Below, one piece after another: positions 41,606 through 50,682 of a DNA stretch of 64,000 nucleotides (its first letter is position 1; every line of letters starts with the position of its first letter). Position numbers and translations under genes: made by a program. The stretch covers positions 186,001 through 250,000 of the forward strand of contig CAWKKW010000004.1 in assembly GCA_963850345.1 (NCBI GenBank). Reading direction: 5' to 3'. The DNA is from CAWKKW01 sp963850345. Its GTDB lineage: Bacteria; Acidobacteriota; Terriglobia; Terriglobales; Acidobacteriaceae. The notes under the pieces were generated by a model. The model was not told where the DNA came from. It did not search any database and saw only the letters and a program-made list of their open reading frames with translations.

Positions 41606-42154
41606 TTAGCCCTTCTTTTCGACAGAAGCGAGTTCTGCCAGTACCTCTTCGCTGTGATGGGAGGGATCCACGCCGGTCCAAACCTTCACGATCTTGCCTT
41701 GCGGATCGATGAGGAAGGTGTTGCGCTTCGCGATCTTCATGCCCATGTAGTTGCCCAGCGAGCCGTATTGCGGCACGACCTTCTTGTCCTGATCGGCAAG
41801 CAGGCGGAAGCTGAGACCTTCCTTGGTGCAGAACTGCTTGTGGCTATCGGCCGAGTCAACGCTCACGCCAACAATCACCGCGTTTTCCTGCTTGTACTTG
41901 TCGAGATCCCGCTGGAAGTTATGCGCTTCCAGGGTGCAGCCGGAGGTCATGTCCTTTGGGTAGAAGTAGAGAACCACCCACTTGCCCCGGAAGCTATCCA
42001 GTCCAATCTGGGAGCCGTCCTGGGAGGGCAACGTGAAGCCGGGCGCCTGCTGCCCGACCTGTGGCAAGGTGTCATCGGCGGCGAAGGTGCGCATCCCTGC
42101 GGCAGCCAACGCGACGACTACAACAGCGAGAAGAATCATTCGAACGTGAGACAC
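41606..42154 (-). CDS. Exported peroxiredoxin, PrxQ/BCP type
   Basis: This 182-residue thiol peroxidase has an N-terminal signal or anchor (MILLAVVVVALAAAGMRTFA) and a thioredoxin-fold PrxQ domain. The peroxidatic Cys is in DMTSGCTLEA. The position five residues later, where E. coli BCP has its resolving Cys, is His; a second Cys in HKQFCTKEG fits the alternative resolving site of other PrxQ proteins. GTG 42154 is chosen because GGAG lies 7-8 nt upstream; the longer frame is not used. It probably protects the periplasm from peroxides. Confidence 0.9.
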   Translation of the reverse strand: MSHVRMILLAVVVVALAAAGMRTFAADDTLPQVGQQAPGFTLPSQDGSQIGLDSFRGKWVVLYFYPKDMTSGCTLEAHNFQRDLDKYKQENAVIVGVSVDSADSHKQFCTKEGLSFRLLADQDKKVVPQYGSLGNYMGMKIAKRNTFLIDPQGKIVKVWTGVDPSHHSEEVLAELASVEKKG

Positions 42155-42209
42155 AGGAACTCTCCGATGGGGAAGTCTCCCGTCCGCAAGCGCAGGCGGG
42201 GCGCTCTGA

Positions 42210-43067
42210 TTATCGATGGTCCACTGCGACAATCGCAATGCCGGCGCTGTTTGCGGCAGAAACAACTGTGTCCCGATCAAAAATCAGCGTCCGGCCCGCC
42301 TCCACGGCGAGACACGTCGCCTTCGCGCGGCGCATCACCTCAATGGTCTGAATGCCGATCACCGGTACATCGAAGCGCATGTCCTGATTCGGCTTGGCGA
42401 CTTTGACCACAGTGAGGCTTCGGTCCAGGGTCGATGCGTCGCCATCGGAAGCGAGCGTCTGCATCAGGTGTCCAGCACGCTCGATCGCTGCATCAGTTCC
42501 CTCCATGGCCTCGACTGCCACACATGCCTGGCTGGCAACCACCACGGTCTGCCCGATGTCGAATCCAGCGACGCCCAGCGCCACCGATCTGCCGTATTCA
42601 ATATCCCGGCTCTCCTGCTCCGCGGGAGCGCGCGAAGTGAGCACGCCGGCCTGGGCCAGGAGCGGTTCGAGGTACGAGGTGGATGAGATCAACTCGATGC
42701 CTTCGTCCCCAAGAACTTTCGCGACTGCGCCCAGCAGCATGTCGGTATTGCGTGTTCGCAAGGAGAGCAAGAGCTTTGCCAGGCGCCAGTCGGGCCGGAT
42801 ACTCGAAAAAATCTGTTTATGCTTAACCTGGCCGGCCATCACGGCGCGGGTCACGCCCTCTGCCTGGAAGGTTTCAATGAGCCGCGACAGCTCGCCCAGC
42901 GAAAGCCAGTGCACGCGAATGGCCGGGTCGTTTGCGGCACGGACATCGATCGCGGGGTCTGTTTCTTCTTTGATCGCGGCGACTACGACCTCTTCGCCAT
43001 GCGCTCGCGCGGCATCGAGCAGCAGAAAGGGAAAGCGGCCGTTCCCCGCAATAAGGCCAAGCTTCAT
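42210..43067 (-). CDS. lpxI: UDP-2,3-diacylglucosamine diphosphatase, LpxI type
   Basis: This 285-residue enzyme hydrolyses UDP-2,3-diacylglucosamine to lipid X in lipid A synthesis and is the non-homologous alternative to LpxH. Signatures are MKLGLIAGNGRFPFLLL at the start, MAGQVKHKQIF, and VDVGQT-like DIGQTVVV, with KVAKPNQDMRFDVPVIG in the C-terminal domain. ATG 43067 is the family start; the reading frame continues far upstream antisense to nothing useful and overlaps lpxA. It follows lpxA by 5 bp. Confidence 0.93.
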   Translation of the reverse strand: MKLGLIAGNGRFPFLLLDAARAHGEEVVVAAIKEETDPAIDVRAANDPAIRVHWLSLGELSRLIETFQAEGVTRAVMAGQVKHKQIFSSIRPDWRLAKLLLSLRTRNTDMLLGAVAKVLGDEGIELISSTSYLEPLLAQAGVLTSRAPAEQESRDIEYGRSVALGVAGFDIGQTVVVASQACVAVEAMEGTDAAIERAGHLMQTLASDGDASTLDRSLTVVKVAKPNQDMRFDVPVIGIQTIEVMRRAKATCLAVEAGRTLIFDRDTVVSAANSAGIAIVAVDHR

Positions 43068-43072
43068 GGCGG

Positions 43073-43849
43073 CTATTTCAGAACTCCGCGTTCGGAGCGC
43101 TCGATGAACTGGACCAGGTACGCGACATCTTCGCTCGCCGTTCCTTCGTCCTTGAGCCGCTGGATGGCTTGCGAGGTATTCAATTTTGCTGCCAGCAATA
43201 GACGATAGGCATGCTGCAGCGCTTTCAGTTGGTCCCGCGAAAAACCGCGTCGTTCCAGCCCGATCTTGTTCAGGCCATAGGCATGGGTCTCGCGCTTGGC
43301 CGAGGTTAACGAGTAGGGCAGCACATCCTGCGTAATCGTCGTGCCCCCGCCTACGTACGAGTGCCGCCCGATGGTGCAGAACTGGTGCACCGGGCAGAGC
43401 GCGCCCACGGTAGCGTAGTCCTCGACAATCACGTGGCCGGCCAGAGTCGCGGCGTTGGCGAGGATGCACTCGTTGCCGATCTGGCTGTCATGCCCGATGT
43501 GGACGTAGGCCATGATCAGGCAGCGATTGCCGAGGCGCGTGATGCCGCCACCCTTAGCCGTGCCGCGCGAGATGGTGACTGACTCGCGGATGGTATTGTC
43601 GTCGCCGAGTTCGAGCTGGGTCGGTTCGCCTTGATACTTCAGATCCTGCGGAGCAATGCCGAGACAGGCGAACGAGTAGACCTTGTTGCGCGCGCCCATC
43701 TGGAGCCGGCCATCGAGCACGACATGAGAGACCAGCTCGCAGTCTTCGCCCAACACCACTTCGGGTCCGATGGTGCAGTAAGGGCCAACCGTACAGGAAT
43801 CCGGAACCACGGCGGTTGCAGCAACGATCGCTGTCGGGTGCAGGCTCAC
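43073..43849 (-). CDS. lpxA: Acyl-ACP--UDP-N-acetylglucosamine O-acyltransferase
   Basis: This 258-residue enzyme catalyses the first step of lipid A synthesis. Left-handed beta-helix hexapeptides cover about residues 1-190. The catalytic His is in YVHIGHDSQ, and the conserved LAGHV and PVHQFCTIG follow. A C-terminal helical domain (LKALQHAYRLL) completes the enzyme. It overlaps fabZ by 4 bp and is followed by lpxI. Confidence 0.96.
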   Translation of the reverse strand: MSLHPTAIVAATAVVPDSCTVGPYCTIGPEVVLGEDCELVSHVVLDGRLQMGARNKVYSFACLGIAPQDLKYQGEPTQLELGDDNTIRESVTISRGTAKGGGITRLGNRCLIMAYVHIGHDSQIGNECILANAATLAGHVIVEDYATVGALCPVHQFCTIGRHSYVGGGTTITQDVLPYSLTSAKRETHAYGLNKIGLERRGFSRDQLKALQHAYRLLLAAKLNTSQAIQRLKDEGTASEDVAYLVQFIERSERGVLK

Positions 43850-44397
43850 TCCGGGCTCACCGTCTCCAGTTCTTTTGCCGTGGATACCTCGGCCGGCGCG
43901 GCCGCGGGTTTTTCACTGGTCGTTTCGCGATTGCGCGGCACCAGTTGGCACATGACGATCGCCTCACAGGCCATCTTGCCTTCGACGAATACTTTGCCTT
44001 CCATGCGAACTGCACGCGCTTTCCAGTTCAGCACTTCAATTTCGATGCGAAGCTGATCGCCGGGAACGACGGGACGGCGGAACTTGGCGCGCTCAATGCC
44101 GGTAAAAACCATCAGCTTGTCTTCCCGGTCCGGGATCTCGGTCAGCAGCAACGCACCGCCCGCCTGCGCAATGGCTTCCACCATCAACACCCCCGGCATG
44201 ATTGGGTAACCGGGGAAATGCCCTTGGAAATAAGGTTCATTGATGGTGACGTTCTTAAGCGCGACGATTCGCTTCTTGCGAATCACCTCGACCACCCGGT
44301 CGATCAACAGAAAGGGATACCGGTGCGGCAAGATCGCCATGATCTCGACGATGTCCAATGTCTGGCGAGTCTCCGGGTTGGGAGTTTCGTTGTCCAT
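43846..44397 (-). CDS. fabZ: 3-hydroxyacyl-[acyl-carrier-protein] dehydratase FabZ
   Basis: This 183-residue hot-dog-fold enzyme dehydrates 3-hydroxyacyl-ACP in fatty acid elongation and shares substrate with LpxA. The catalytic His is in LPHRYPFLLIDRV and the Glu in PGVLMVEAIAQ. A C-terminal extension of about 30 residues (Pro/Ala/Glu-rich) exceeds the usual 145-150. It is the first gene of fabZ-lpxA-lpxI, with a 4-bp overlap to lpxA. Confidence 0.96.
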   Translation of the reverse strand: MDNETPNPETRQTLDIVEIMAILPHRYPFLLIDRVVEVIRKKRIVALKNVTINEPYFQGHFPGYPIMPGVLMVEAIAQAGGALLLTEIPDREDKLMVFTGIERAKFRRPVVPGDQLRIEIEVLNWKARAVRMEGKVFVEGKMACEAIVMCQLVPRNRETTSEKPAAAPAEVSTAKELETVSPE

Positions 44398-44470
44398 GGT
44401 AGCAACGCTGATTATAAACGGCCCTTGGCAGCTTTGGCCGCAAGCGGCTGCAACGCGACAGTCTCGAGGA

Positions 44471-45697
44471 CTAGCGGTGGCGATGGATGTAGTAGATGAC
44501 GCCGCTGTGATCGTCGGTCAGCAGGAAGGCATCTGGCCCAGTTCTTAGCACTCCGCAGGGCCGGCCGTGAATCACGCCTTTGTCCAGGAAGCCGGTGAGA
44601 AAGTCCTGTGGTGCCGATCCATTCGCGACTCGAACGATGCGATAGCCGCGGTCCAAGCTGACCTTGGTCGAGCCGTGCAGCGCCACCAGGAAGCTGTTGC
44701 GAAGCTCGGGCGATACCGCGGTGCCATCGAAGTACTCCAGGCCGAGCGGCGCTCCATGCGCGGCGAAGAAGCTATACACCGCAGGAACCTGGGCGCAATC
44801 GATCTTCTTCGAAGAGGATTGAAAGGTGGGGTCTGCCAGCACCTTTCCATCCTTGAAGTAGCAATACGGCCAGCCATAGCTCTGCGCGGGGCTATCGCTC
44901 GACCGGTTGCGGTCGAGTGCGAACATGGTGTCATCAGGAGCATCGTCGCCCAGGTGATCGGCTCCCATGTTGGTTCCGTAGAGCGTGCCCTGGATGTACC
45001 GCAGGCCAACGGCATTGCGCAGACCGCGCGCCAGGATGCGCTGGTTCGTTCCATCGGGGTCCATCACCGACAGGGTGGCCCGAATCTCTTCCTTCTCCTC
45101 GCACTCGTTACAGCTGCTGCCGACCGCCACGTACAGCTTGTCGCGCCCATTCTCCTGGCCAAACGCGACTGTCCGGGTAAGATGCCAGCCGCCATACTTG
45201 TAACTCAAACCGTAGTCGGGGTAAGTCGCCAACACCTGGGCTTCAGACGACGGCGCTGTCTCGCCCGGCGTATAGCGATACCGCACCAGCTTGTCAGTGA
45301 ATGCGACGTAAAGCCACTGCTGCCCTGCCGCGTCGCGGTAGAAGGCGACGTTGTTTGGATTGCGCAGATGCTCGAGCCATGGCCGCACGCTGCCGAACTT
45401 GCCCGTCCGGGCGTTAAAGCGGTCGAGAATGTAGATCACACCCCGGGAGTTATCGGAGAGATCATGCATATCAGTGGCGAAGATGCGGCCGTCCGGAGCC
45501 TGGGTCATGAATCGGATGCGATGCAGCCCCTGAGCCGCGATCGAGATATCGAAACCCTGCGGCAAGTTCAATGAGAAGCGCTTGCCGTGGGCGAGATGGA
45601 TGGGATGAGGTTCGAGCGGACCGTCTTGCGCGAGACACTGAGTGACACAGCACAGGGCCAATGCTGCAACTGAAAGCCAGGAGATCTTACGGGTCAT
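44471..45697 (-). CDS. PQQ-dependent sugar/sorbosone dehydrogenase-like protein
   Basis: This 408-residue exported protein has a signal peptide (ISWLSVAALALCCVTQCLA) and a six-bladed propeller typical of the soluble glucose/sorbosone dehydrogenase family: GLHRIRFMTQAPDGRIFATD, RNPNNVAFY, YVAVGSSCNEC, GLRNAVGLRY and GADHLGDDAPDD. PQQ-binding residues are expected in these segments but cannot be checked by eye. ATG 45697 starts the signal peptide. The adjacent upstream gene also encodes an exported protein. Confidence 0.87.
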   Translation of the reverse strand: MTRKISWLSVAALALCCVTQCLAQDGPLEPHPIHLAHGKRFSLNLPQGFDISIAAQGLHRIRFMTQAPDGRIFATDMHDLSDNSRGVIYILDRFNARTGKFGSVRPWLEHLRNPNNVAFYRDAAGQQWLYVAFTDKLVRYRYTPGETAPSSEAQVLATYPDYGLSYKYGGWHLTRTVAFGQENGRDKLYVAVGSSCNECEEKEEIRATLSVMDPDGTNQRILARGLRNAVGLRYIQGTLYGTNMGADHLGDDAPDDTMFALDRNRSSDSPAQSYGWPYCYFKDGKVLADPTFQSSSKKIDCAQVPAVYSFFAAHGAPLGLEYFDGTAVSPELRNSFLVALHGSTKVSLDRGYRIVRVANGSAPQDFLTGFLDKGVIHGRPCGVLRTGPDAFLLTDDHSGVIYYIHRHR

Positions 45698-45771
45698 CAG
45701 CGTGTGGGTCGGGGCACTTTCTTCATCGATCAAATTTGCGAGGCAGCAGGAAATGCCTGTCGGCAGCAGGC

Positions 45772-46557
45772 CTACTTCTTAAACTTCTTCGCTGCCAAAT
45801 CGGCATCGAACAGCTCCGCCTGCAAGCCGGAGTTATAACTCGCCTTGTAGAGAAACCGCTGGTTCGTCATGTCATCGTTGTGGAAGCGCGTGACTGTAAA
45901 TGCAGTCGGAATGCCGTCGATCGCATGATAATCGTCGTACTCGTCCGCATCCACGTTCTTGTCCTTGTAAAGCGGGTCGCGCCATTCAAAGCTACGTCGC
46001 AGTGGCAGGTGGTCCTGGCTTCCCATTTCGATGGTGATGTTGTCATTGGTCGCCGAGATCAGCGTGACCTTATCGGCGAGGTGCCGCTCGACCATCGTCT
46101 GGCCGTCGTAGAGCAGCACTGTCTTCGGGTCTTTAAGCCAGACCTTCATTGCGACTTCAATGGAATGATCCCGGCGCCGCAGCAGATCGTCCGTTTGCTC
46201 CTTGGGCAGGGCCTTCTTGCCGCGATAGGTCACCTCCCAAACCTCGCTCCCGTTCACGATCTCGTACCAGTCGCGCTTCTTGGTCAGTTCCAGGCGCTCC
46301 TTGTCCGGAAAGAGCCGGAAGTCCCAGAAGTCGGTGATATCGCCGGTTGGTTTGCCCTGGTAAAAGCCGGAGGTCCGCCCAATGAGCGTCGAGTCTTTGA
46401 GAGACAGCCAGCGATCGCCACCCAGCGCCTGAACCATCGCGTCCAGCGCCGCTCGCGCCTTCTGTTCGTTGGCCTTCACAGAGGCGTCCTGGTCCTGCGC
46501 AAAAGCAGACCCCGCCATCAGGACCAGCAGCAGGACAGCGCATTTCACTCGTACCAT
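45772..46557 (-). CDS. Hypothetical exported protein, outer-membrane lipoprotein-sorting-like
   Basis: This is a 261-residue protein with a signal peptide (VKCAVLLLVLMAGSAFA). The mature part has a beta-rich pattern with repeated strands (TVLLYDGQTMVERHLADKV, DHLPLRRSFEWRDP) and conserved-looking LDAMVQALGG near the start. Such proteins in Acidobacteria are often called LolA-like; no lipobox is present. ATG 46557 follows GAGGG. It lies 28 bp after the SDR gene on the same strand. Confidence 0.7.
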   Translation of the reverse strand: MVRVKCAVLLLVLMAGSAFAQDQDASVKANEQKARAALDAMVQALGGDRWLSLKDSTLIGRTSGFYQGKPTGDITDFWDFRLFPDKERLELTKKRDWYEIVNGSEVWEVTYRGKKALPKEQTDDLLRRRDHSIEVAMKVWLKDPKTVLLYDGQTMVERHLADKVTLISATNDNITIEMGSQDHLPLRRSFEWRDPLYKDKNVDADEYDDYHAIDGIPTAFTVTRFHNDDMTNQRFLYKASYNSGLQAELFDADLAAKKFKK

Positions 46558-46585
46558 TCCCAACCCTCTCGGCCTCACAGCGCCT

Positions 46586-47398
46586 TCAGCCGGCCAGCAC
46601 CGCTCCGCCGTTCACATTCAGAATTTCGCCGCTGATGAACCCGGCCAGAGGCGTACACAAGAACAAGACAGGACCGGCGACCTCGCGCGGAGTGGCGACC
46701 CGTCCCAGCGGAATACCGCGAAAGATCTTTTCGCCTACTTCGGGATCCTCGATCGCGGGCGCCGACATATCGGTAGCCACCCAGCCCGGCGCGACGCAGT
46801 TTACATAGATGCCGTCAGGCGCCAGTTCACTGGAAAGGCTCTTGGTAAGACTGATCAGCGCGCCCTTCGTCACCGCGTAGTCGGCGTGAAAGGCCTCGCC
46901 GCGCTGCCCGGCGGTCGAACTGATGAACACGACGCTTCCGGCAGCCCCACCATCCGCTGGCCGCCCTTGCTTCAGCATCTGGGCGACCGCCGCCTGGGCA
47001 AGTCCGAAGACGCTGTCTAGATTCACATCCATGGTCCGCCGCCACTGCCCCTCTGTCATGGACGCGATCGGGGCGTCCTGCGCGGGCCAGATGCCGTGAT
47101 TCGCAACCAGGCAGTGCAATCGCCCGAATGCATCGACCGTCTTTGAAACGAGCGTGCGGCCATCTTTAGGACTGGACAGCTCCTGCTGGATCGCCACGCA
47201 TCGTTCCGGGCCACCACACTCTGTGACCAGATCTTCTGCCTCGGCGGCCGCCGCCCGATAGCTGAACGCCACCCGTGCCCCTGCCGCGGTGAACAGCCTG
47301 ACCGTCTCTGCCCCAATCCCGCGGGAACCGCCGGTGATCAGTGCCACTTTGCCTTCGAGCGAAAGCGTAACTCCTGCGTTCCGCGTGTCCGTAGCCAT
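46586..47398 (-). CDS. SDR-family oxidoreductase
   Basis: This 270-residue classical short-chain dehydrogenase has the cofactor motif GGSRGIG, the catalytic Ser in FISSTAG, and Tyr/Lys in YAVTKG. SGEILNVNGG near the end is typical of FabG-like members. ATG 47398 (MATDTRN) is used; the frame extends 34 codons upstream without domain content. Substrate is unknown. Confidence 0.92.
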   Translation of the reverse strand: MATDTRNAGVTLSLEGKVALITGGSRGIGAETVRLFTAAGARVAFSYRAAAAEAEDLVTECGGPERCVAIQQELSSPKDGRTLVSKTVDAFGRLHCLVANHGIWPAQDAPIASMTEGQWRRTMDVNLDSVFGLAQAAVAQMLKQGRPADGGAAGSVVFISSTAGQRGEAFHADYAVTKGALISLTKSLSSELAPDGIYVNCVAPGWVATDMSAPAIEDPEVGEKIFRGIPLGRVATPREVAGPVLFLCTPLAGFISGEILNVNGGAVLAG

Positions 47399-47527
47399 TA
47401 GTCTGACGCTATCGAAGCCGCCGCAGAAGCGCAAGCCGCCGACGGAACTGTTGGCTGCTCCTTGCCTCCAAGCCGGCTCCATCGGGTTCCGCCTGATCAT
47501 CCGACTGATCAGTGGTCGCGAATCGAC

Positions 47528-48043
47528 TCAGAACTCTTCAACCGCTTTCTTGACTGGGCTCTTCGCTAATTTTTTGACCGCTCTCTTGGGTGCGGCTTCC
47601 TTCTGCTTCTTCTCGGCAGCCGCACGGGATGCCAGCACCTTTCTCCGATCGGCGATCAGCTTTTTCCTCGCAGCCGGCTCCATGGCCAGCGCGTCCACAG
47701 TGCGCTTCGGCAGTTTTTTATAAGTAAGATCCCGAGCCGCGCTGAGCAGAGCGAATAGCTCGTTCTTCGGGAGCGCATCCCATCTCTCCATCGCTACCCA
47801 GAAGATTCGTGCCATGTACGGCGCCGGGATCACGCTCTCATTTTCCTGCAGCTCGTTGAACCGTTCCGGTCCTGCCGCGAAGGACATCACAGCCCTGCCA
47901 TCTCCATCCAGGTTCACCAGGGCAAACATCTTGCCGCCAATCGCCTTGTCTCCCACCCAGAAGACAAGGTTGTTCCCCCACTGCATCGTCTCTTCGACAT
48001 GGTCCAACTTCAACAGGTAGCTTCGAACCGTCTCGGCATCCAT
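47528..48043 (-). CDS. MmcQ/YjbR-family protein with Lys/Ala-rich tail
   Basis: This is a 171-residue protein. The MmcQ/YjbR fold (about 1-120) has LDHVEETMQWGNN, GGKMFALVNLD and WVAMERWDALP. A long basic tail follows (KRAVKKLAKSPVKKA). The family resembles the CyaY-like DNA-binding fold; function is unproven. ATG 48043 starts the domain, so the upstream in-frame extension is ignored. It is divergent from the papain-like peptidase gene. Confidence 0.85.
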   Translation of the reverse strand: MDAETVRSYLLKLDHVEETMQWGNNLVFWVGDKAIGGKMFALVNLDGDGRAVMSFAAGPERFNELQENESVIPAPYMARIFWVAMERWDALPKNELFALLSAARDLTYKKLPKRTVDALAMEPAARKKLIADRRKVLASRAAAEKKQKEAAPKRAVKKLAKSPVKKAVEEF

Positions 48044-48351
48044 GCAGATCAGTATGTTCAAAGCCTCGCTCTCTCTCAATACAAATTTGTTTCCGACGCG
48101 GCTCACAGCCGCCGATCCGCCATGCGATTTTTCCAGGCACTCGCTCGTAACGGTCTCGCCGGATTCGACACCATAGTTCGTGGCGCGGACTGAGCTCCTT
48201 CGTCGTTTACAAATCAGGGTGGCCGGCTTCAGAACATTCGAAGCTCACGCGGATTCCGCTCGACACGCACCTGGCGCGGTGGTAGCGTTCACGCCATCTT
48301 CGCTACTGATCTCCTGGGCCCTGTATGTCACCTCACTCGAAAGGAACTGCC
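48044..48351. other. Divergent intergenic region, MmcQ/YjbR gene to peptidase gene
   Basis: This 308-bp gap must hold promoters for both flanking genes, but no clear -35/-10 pair was found. A 6-bp perfect hairpin GCGGCT-CAC-AGCCGC lies at 48098-48112. AAGGAA precedes the peptidase start. Confidence 0.4.
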
Positions 48352-49119
48352 ATGCCCCGCAAGGTTCAGCGCTACGGATGGACACCCGACCTTCCCGATC
48401 CCAGGGATCTCACCTACAGTGGGCCGCTCAGCGTGCAGCAAGCACTGCCTGCCACGGTCGATCTCCGCAGCAAATGCCCCGCCGTGTACGACCAGGGCCA
48501 ACTCGGAAGCTGCACCGCCAACGCGATCGCAGCGGCCTATGAATTCGACCTGCTGAAGCAAAGCAGGACGGACTACACGCCCTCGCGTTTGTTCATCTAC
48601 TACAACGAGCGCGCAATCGAGGGCACCATTTCATCGGATAGCGGCGGACATCTGCGCGACGGCATCAAGTCGGTCGCGAGCACCGGAGTCTGCCACGAAA
48701 AGGACTGGCCCTACGACGTAAAGCAATTTGCCAAGAAGCCGCCGCACAAACCGGCTTACGCGAACGCTCTTACGTGCAAGGTCTCCAGCTACGAGAGCAT
48801 CGGACAAAACACCACGCAGATGAAGACCTGCCTCGCCACCGGCTATCCCTTTGTCTTTGGATTCGTGGTCTACGATGCGTTCGAGTCTGCCGACGTGGCA
48901 AAGTCCGGCGTGCTCAATATGCCCGCCCAGGGCGAAGGCCAGGTAGGCGGCCACGCGGTGCTCGCGGTTGGGTACAACGACAAGCAGCAACGCTTCATCG
49001 TCCGCAACTCCTGGGGTCCGGACTGGGGGCAGAAGGGCTACTTCACGATGCCGTATGCGTACCTCGTCGACCCCAACTATTCGTCTGACTTCTGGACCAT
49101 CCGCACCGTCACGCAGTAG
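48352..49119 (+). CDS. C1A papain-like cysteine peptidase without propeptide
   Basis: This 255-residue papain-fold protease starts with a short segment (YGWTPDLPDPRD), and the catalytic residues are visible: Gln and Cys in DQGQLGSCTANA, His in GGHAVLAVGY, and Asn in RNSWGPDWG. There is no signal peptide and no inhibitory propeptide, so it is probably cytoplasmic or exported by an unusual route. ATG 48352 has AAGGAA about 7 nt upstream. No inhibitor gene is adjacent. Confidence 0.9.
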   Translation: MPRKVQRYGWTPDLPDPRDLTYSGPLSVQQALPATVDLRSKCPAVYDQGQLGSCTANAIAAAYEFDLLKQSRTDYTPSRLFIYYNERAIEGTISSDSGGHLRDGIKSVASTGVCHEKDWPYDVKQFAKKPPHKPAYANALTCKVSSYESIGQNTTQMKTCLATGYPFVFGFVVYDAFESADVAKSGVLNMPAQGEGQVGGHAVLAVGYNDKQQRFIVRNSWGPDWGQKGYFTMPYAYLVDPNYSSDFWTIRTVTQ

Positions 49120-49197
49120 CCAGGTCTGCAGTAAGAGTCCGCAGTTTCCAGTCCCGCAACCGGGCAGGGCATTGCGGACTTTATACTGCTAGCAGCA

Positions 49198-50526
49198 ATG
49201 GCAAACTTTCTTCCCGTCGATGAACAACTGGATCTGCTCCAAAAGGGAGCCGCCGAGATCATTCGGCTCTCTGAACTGCGCGAACGTCTTGAGAAATCGC
49301 GCAGCAGCGGCCAGCCTCTCCGCGTGAAAGCGGGATTTGATCCGACCGCGCCCGATCTTCACCTCGGCCACACCGTGCTGATGCGCAAACTGCGGCACTT
49401 CCAGCAACTCGGGCACACGGTCATTTTTCTGGTCGGCGATGCGACCGCGCTGATCGGCGACCCCACGGGCCGCAATGTCACCCGCAAGCCGCTCTCGCGC
49501 GAGGAGATCAACCGCAACGCCGAGACCTACAAAGAGCAGGTGTTCAAGATTCTCGATCGCGAGAAAACCGAGGTCCGCCACAACTCGGAGTGGCTGGACC
49601 AGCTCGGGTTTGAGGGCATGATCCGGCTGGCAGCGAAAGCTACGCTGAGCCAGATGCTGGAGCGCGATGAGTTCCACAAGCGATTCCACGAGGAGCAGCC
49701 GATCAGCGTTCACGAGATGCTCTATCCCCTGGTACAGGGCTATGACTCCGTCATGCTGGAGTGCGATGTCGAGTTGGGCGGAACCGACCAGAAATTTAAC
49801 CTGATGCGCGGGCGCGATCTGCAGCGGGATGCAGGTCAGCCGCCGCAGATCATCCTGATGACGCCCATTCTCGAAGGCCTCGATGGCACGCAGAAGATGT
49901 CGAAGTCCCTGGGCAATGCCATCGGCATTCAGGAGCCGCCACAGGAGATGTACGGGAAGCTGATGTCTATCTCCGACGAATTGATGTGGCGGTACTGGAC
50001 CTTCCTCACGGATCTGCGGCAGTCAGAGATCGACCAGATGCAGTCGGACGTAAACGCAGGCAGCCTCCACCCGATGGATGTGAAGAAGCGCCTCGCACGC
50101 ACCATTGTCTCGGGGTTTCATTCGCAGGAAGCAGCGCAGCACGCCGACGAGAACTGGGCCCTCCAGTTCCAGCAACGGAAGATTGTGGCCGATGCGGAAG
50201 AGGTCGTCGTGGAACATGCCTTGATCGAATGGAACGCCGACGAGCCGCATTCGGTCACCACCATCTATTCGGCTGACGGCGATCTTCTGGCGAACGACGA
50301 GGTCACCGCCGAGGACATCGCCAAGGGTCGAGGCGTTCGCATTCCCAAGCTTCTGCTGGCTGCCGGTCTCGCTGCCTCAGCGACCGCTGCGGCAAATCAG
50401 GTGAAGCGCGACGGCGTGACCATCGGCAACTCGCTCGAAAAAAACGTGAATGTGCTGGTGAAAGAGCTGCCGGCCCGCTGGCCGATCCGGGTCGGCAAGC
50501 GGCAGAAGATCGCCGTCATCGAGTAG
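49198..50526 (+). CDS. tyrS: Tyrosine--tRNA ligase
   Basis: This 442-residue class Ic synthetase has the HIGH-type motif HLGH in FDPTAPDLHLGH, the KMSKS signature in TQKMSKSLGN, and a C-terminal S4 RNA-binding domain (about 370-442). It is of the TyrZ-like type. A TATACT at 49182-49187 lies only 10 bp before ATG 49198, so the transcript may be nearly leaderless. Confidence 0.96.
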   Translation: MANFLPVDEQLDLLQKGAAEIIRLSELRERLEKSRSSGQPLRVKAGFDPTAPDLHLGHTVLMRKLRHFQQLGHTVIFLVGDATALIGDPTGRNVTRKPLSREEINRNAETYKEQVFKILDREKTEVRHNSEWLDQLGFEGMIRLAAKATLSQMLERDEFHKRFHEEQPISVHEMLYPLVQGYDSVMLECDVELGGTDQKFNLMRGRDLQRDAGQPPQIILMTPILEGLDGTQKMSKSLGNAIGIQEPPQEMYGKLMSISDELMWRYWTFLTDLRQSEIDQMQSDVNAGSLHPMDVKKRLARTIVSGFHSQEAAQHADENWALQFQQRKIVADAEEVVVEHALIEWNADEPHSVTTIYSADGDLLANDEVTAEDIAKGRGVRIPKLLLAAGLAASATAAANQVKRDGVTIGNSLEKNVNVLVKELPARWPIRVGKRQKIAVIE

Positions 50527-50682
50527 CGTTCCGGTTGGGGTAAGTAAGGCAACCTCAGGGGCTCATGGCAGCTGCGAGGGCCCCAAGATCGCGCAAATCG
50601 CAGCACTTCGTTGTTATCAAACCCAAGTGGGATCCCGGGGCTCAACCGCGGCGGCCTAGCCGCTAGCATCGAAGACGTGGAT

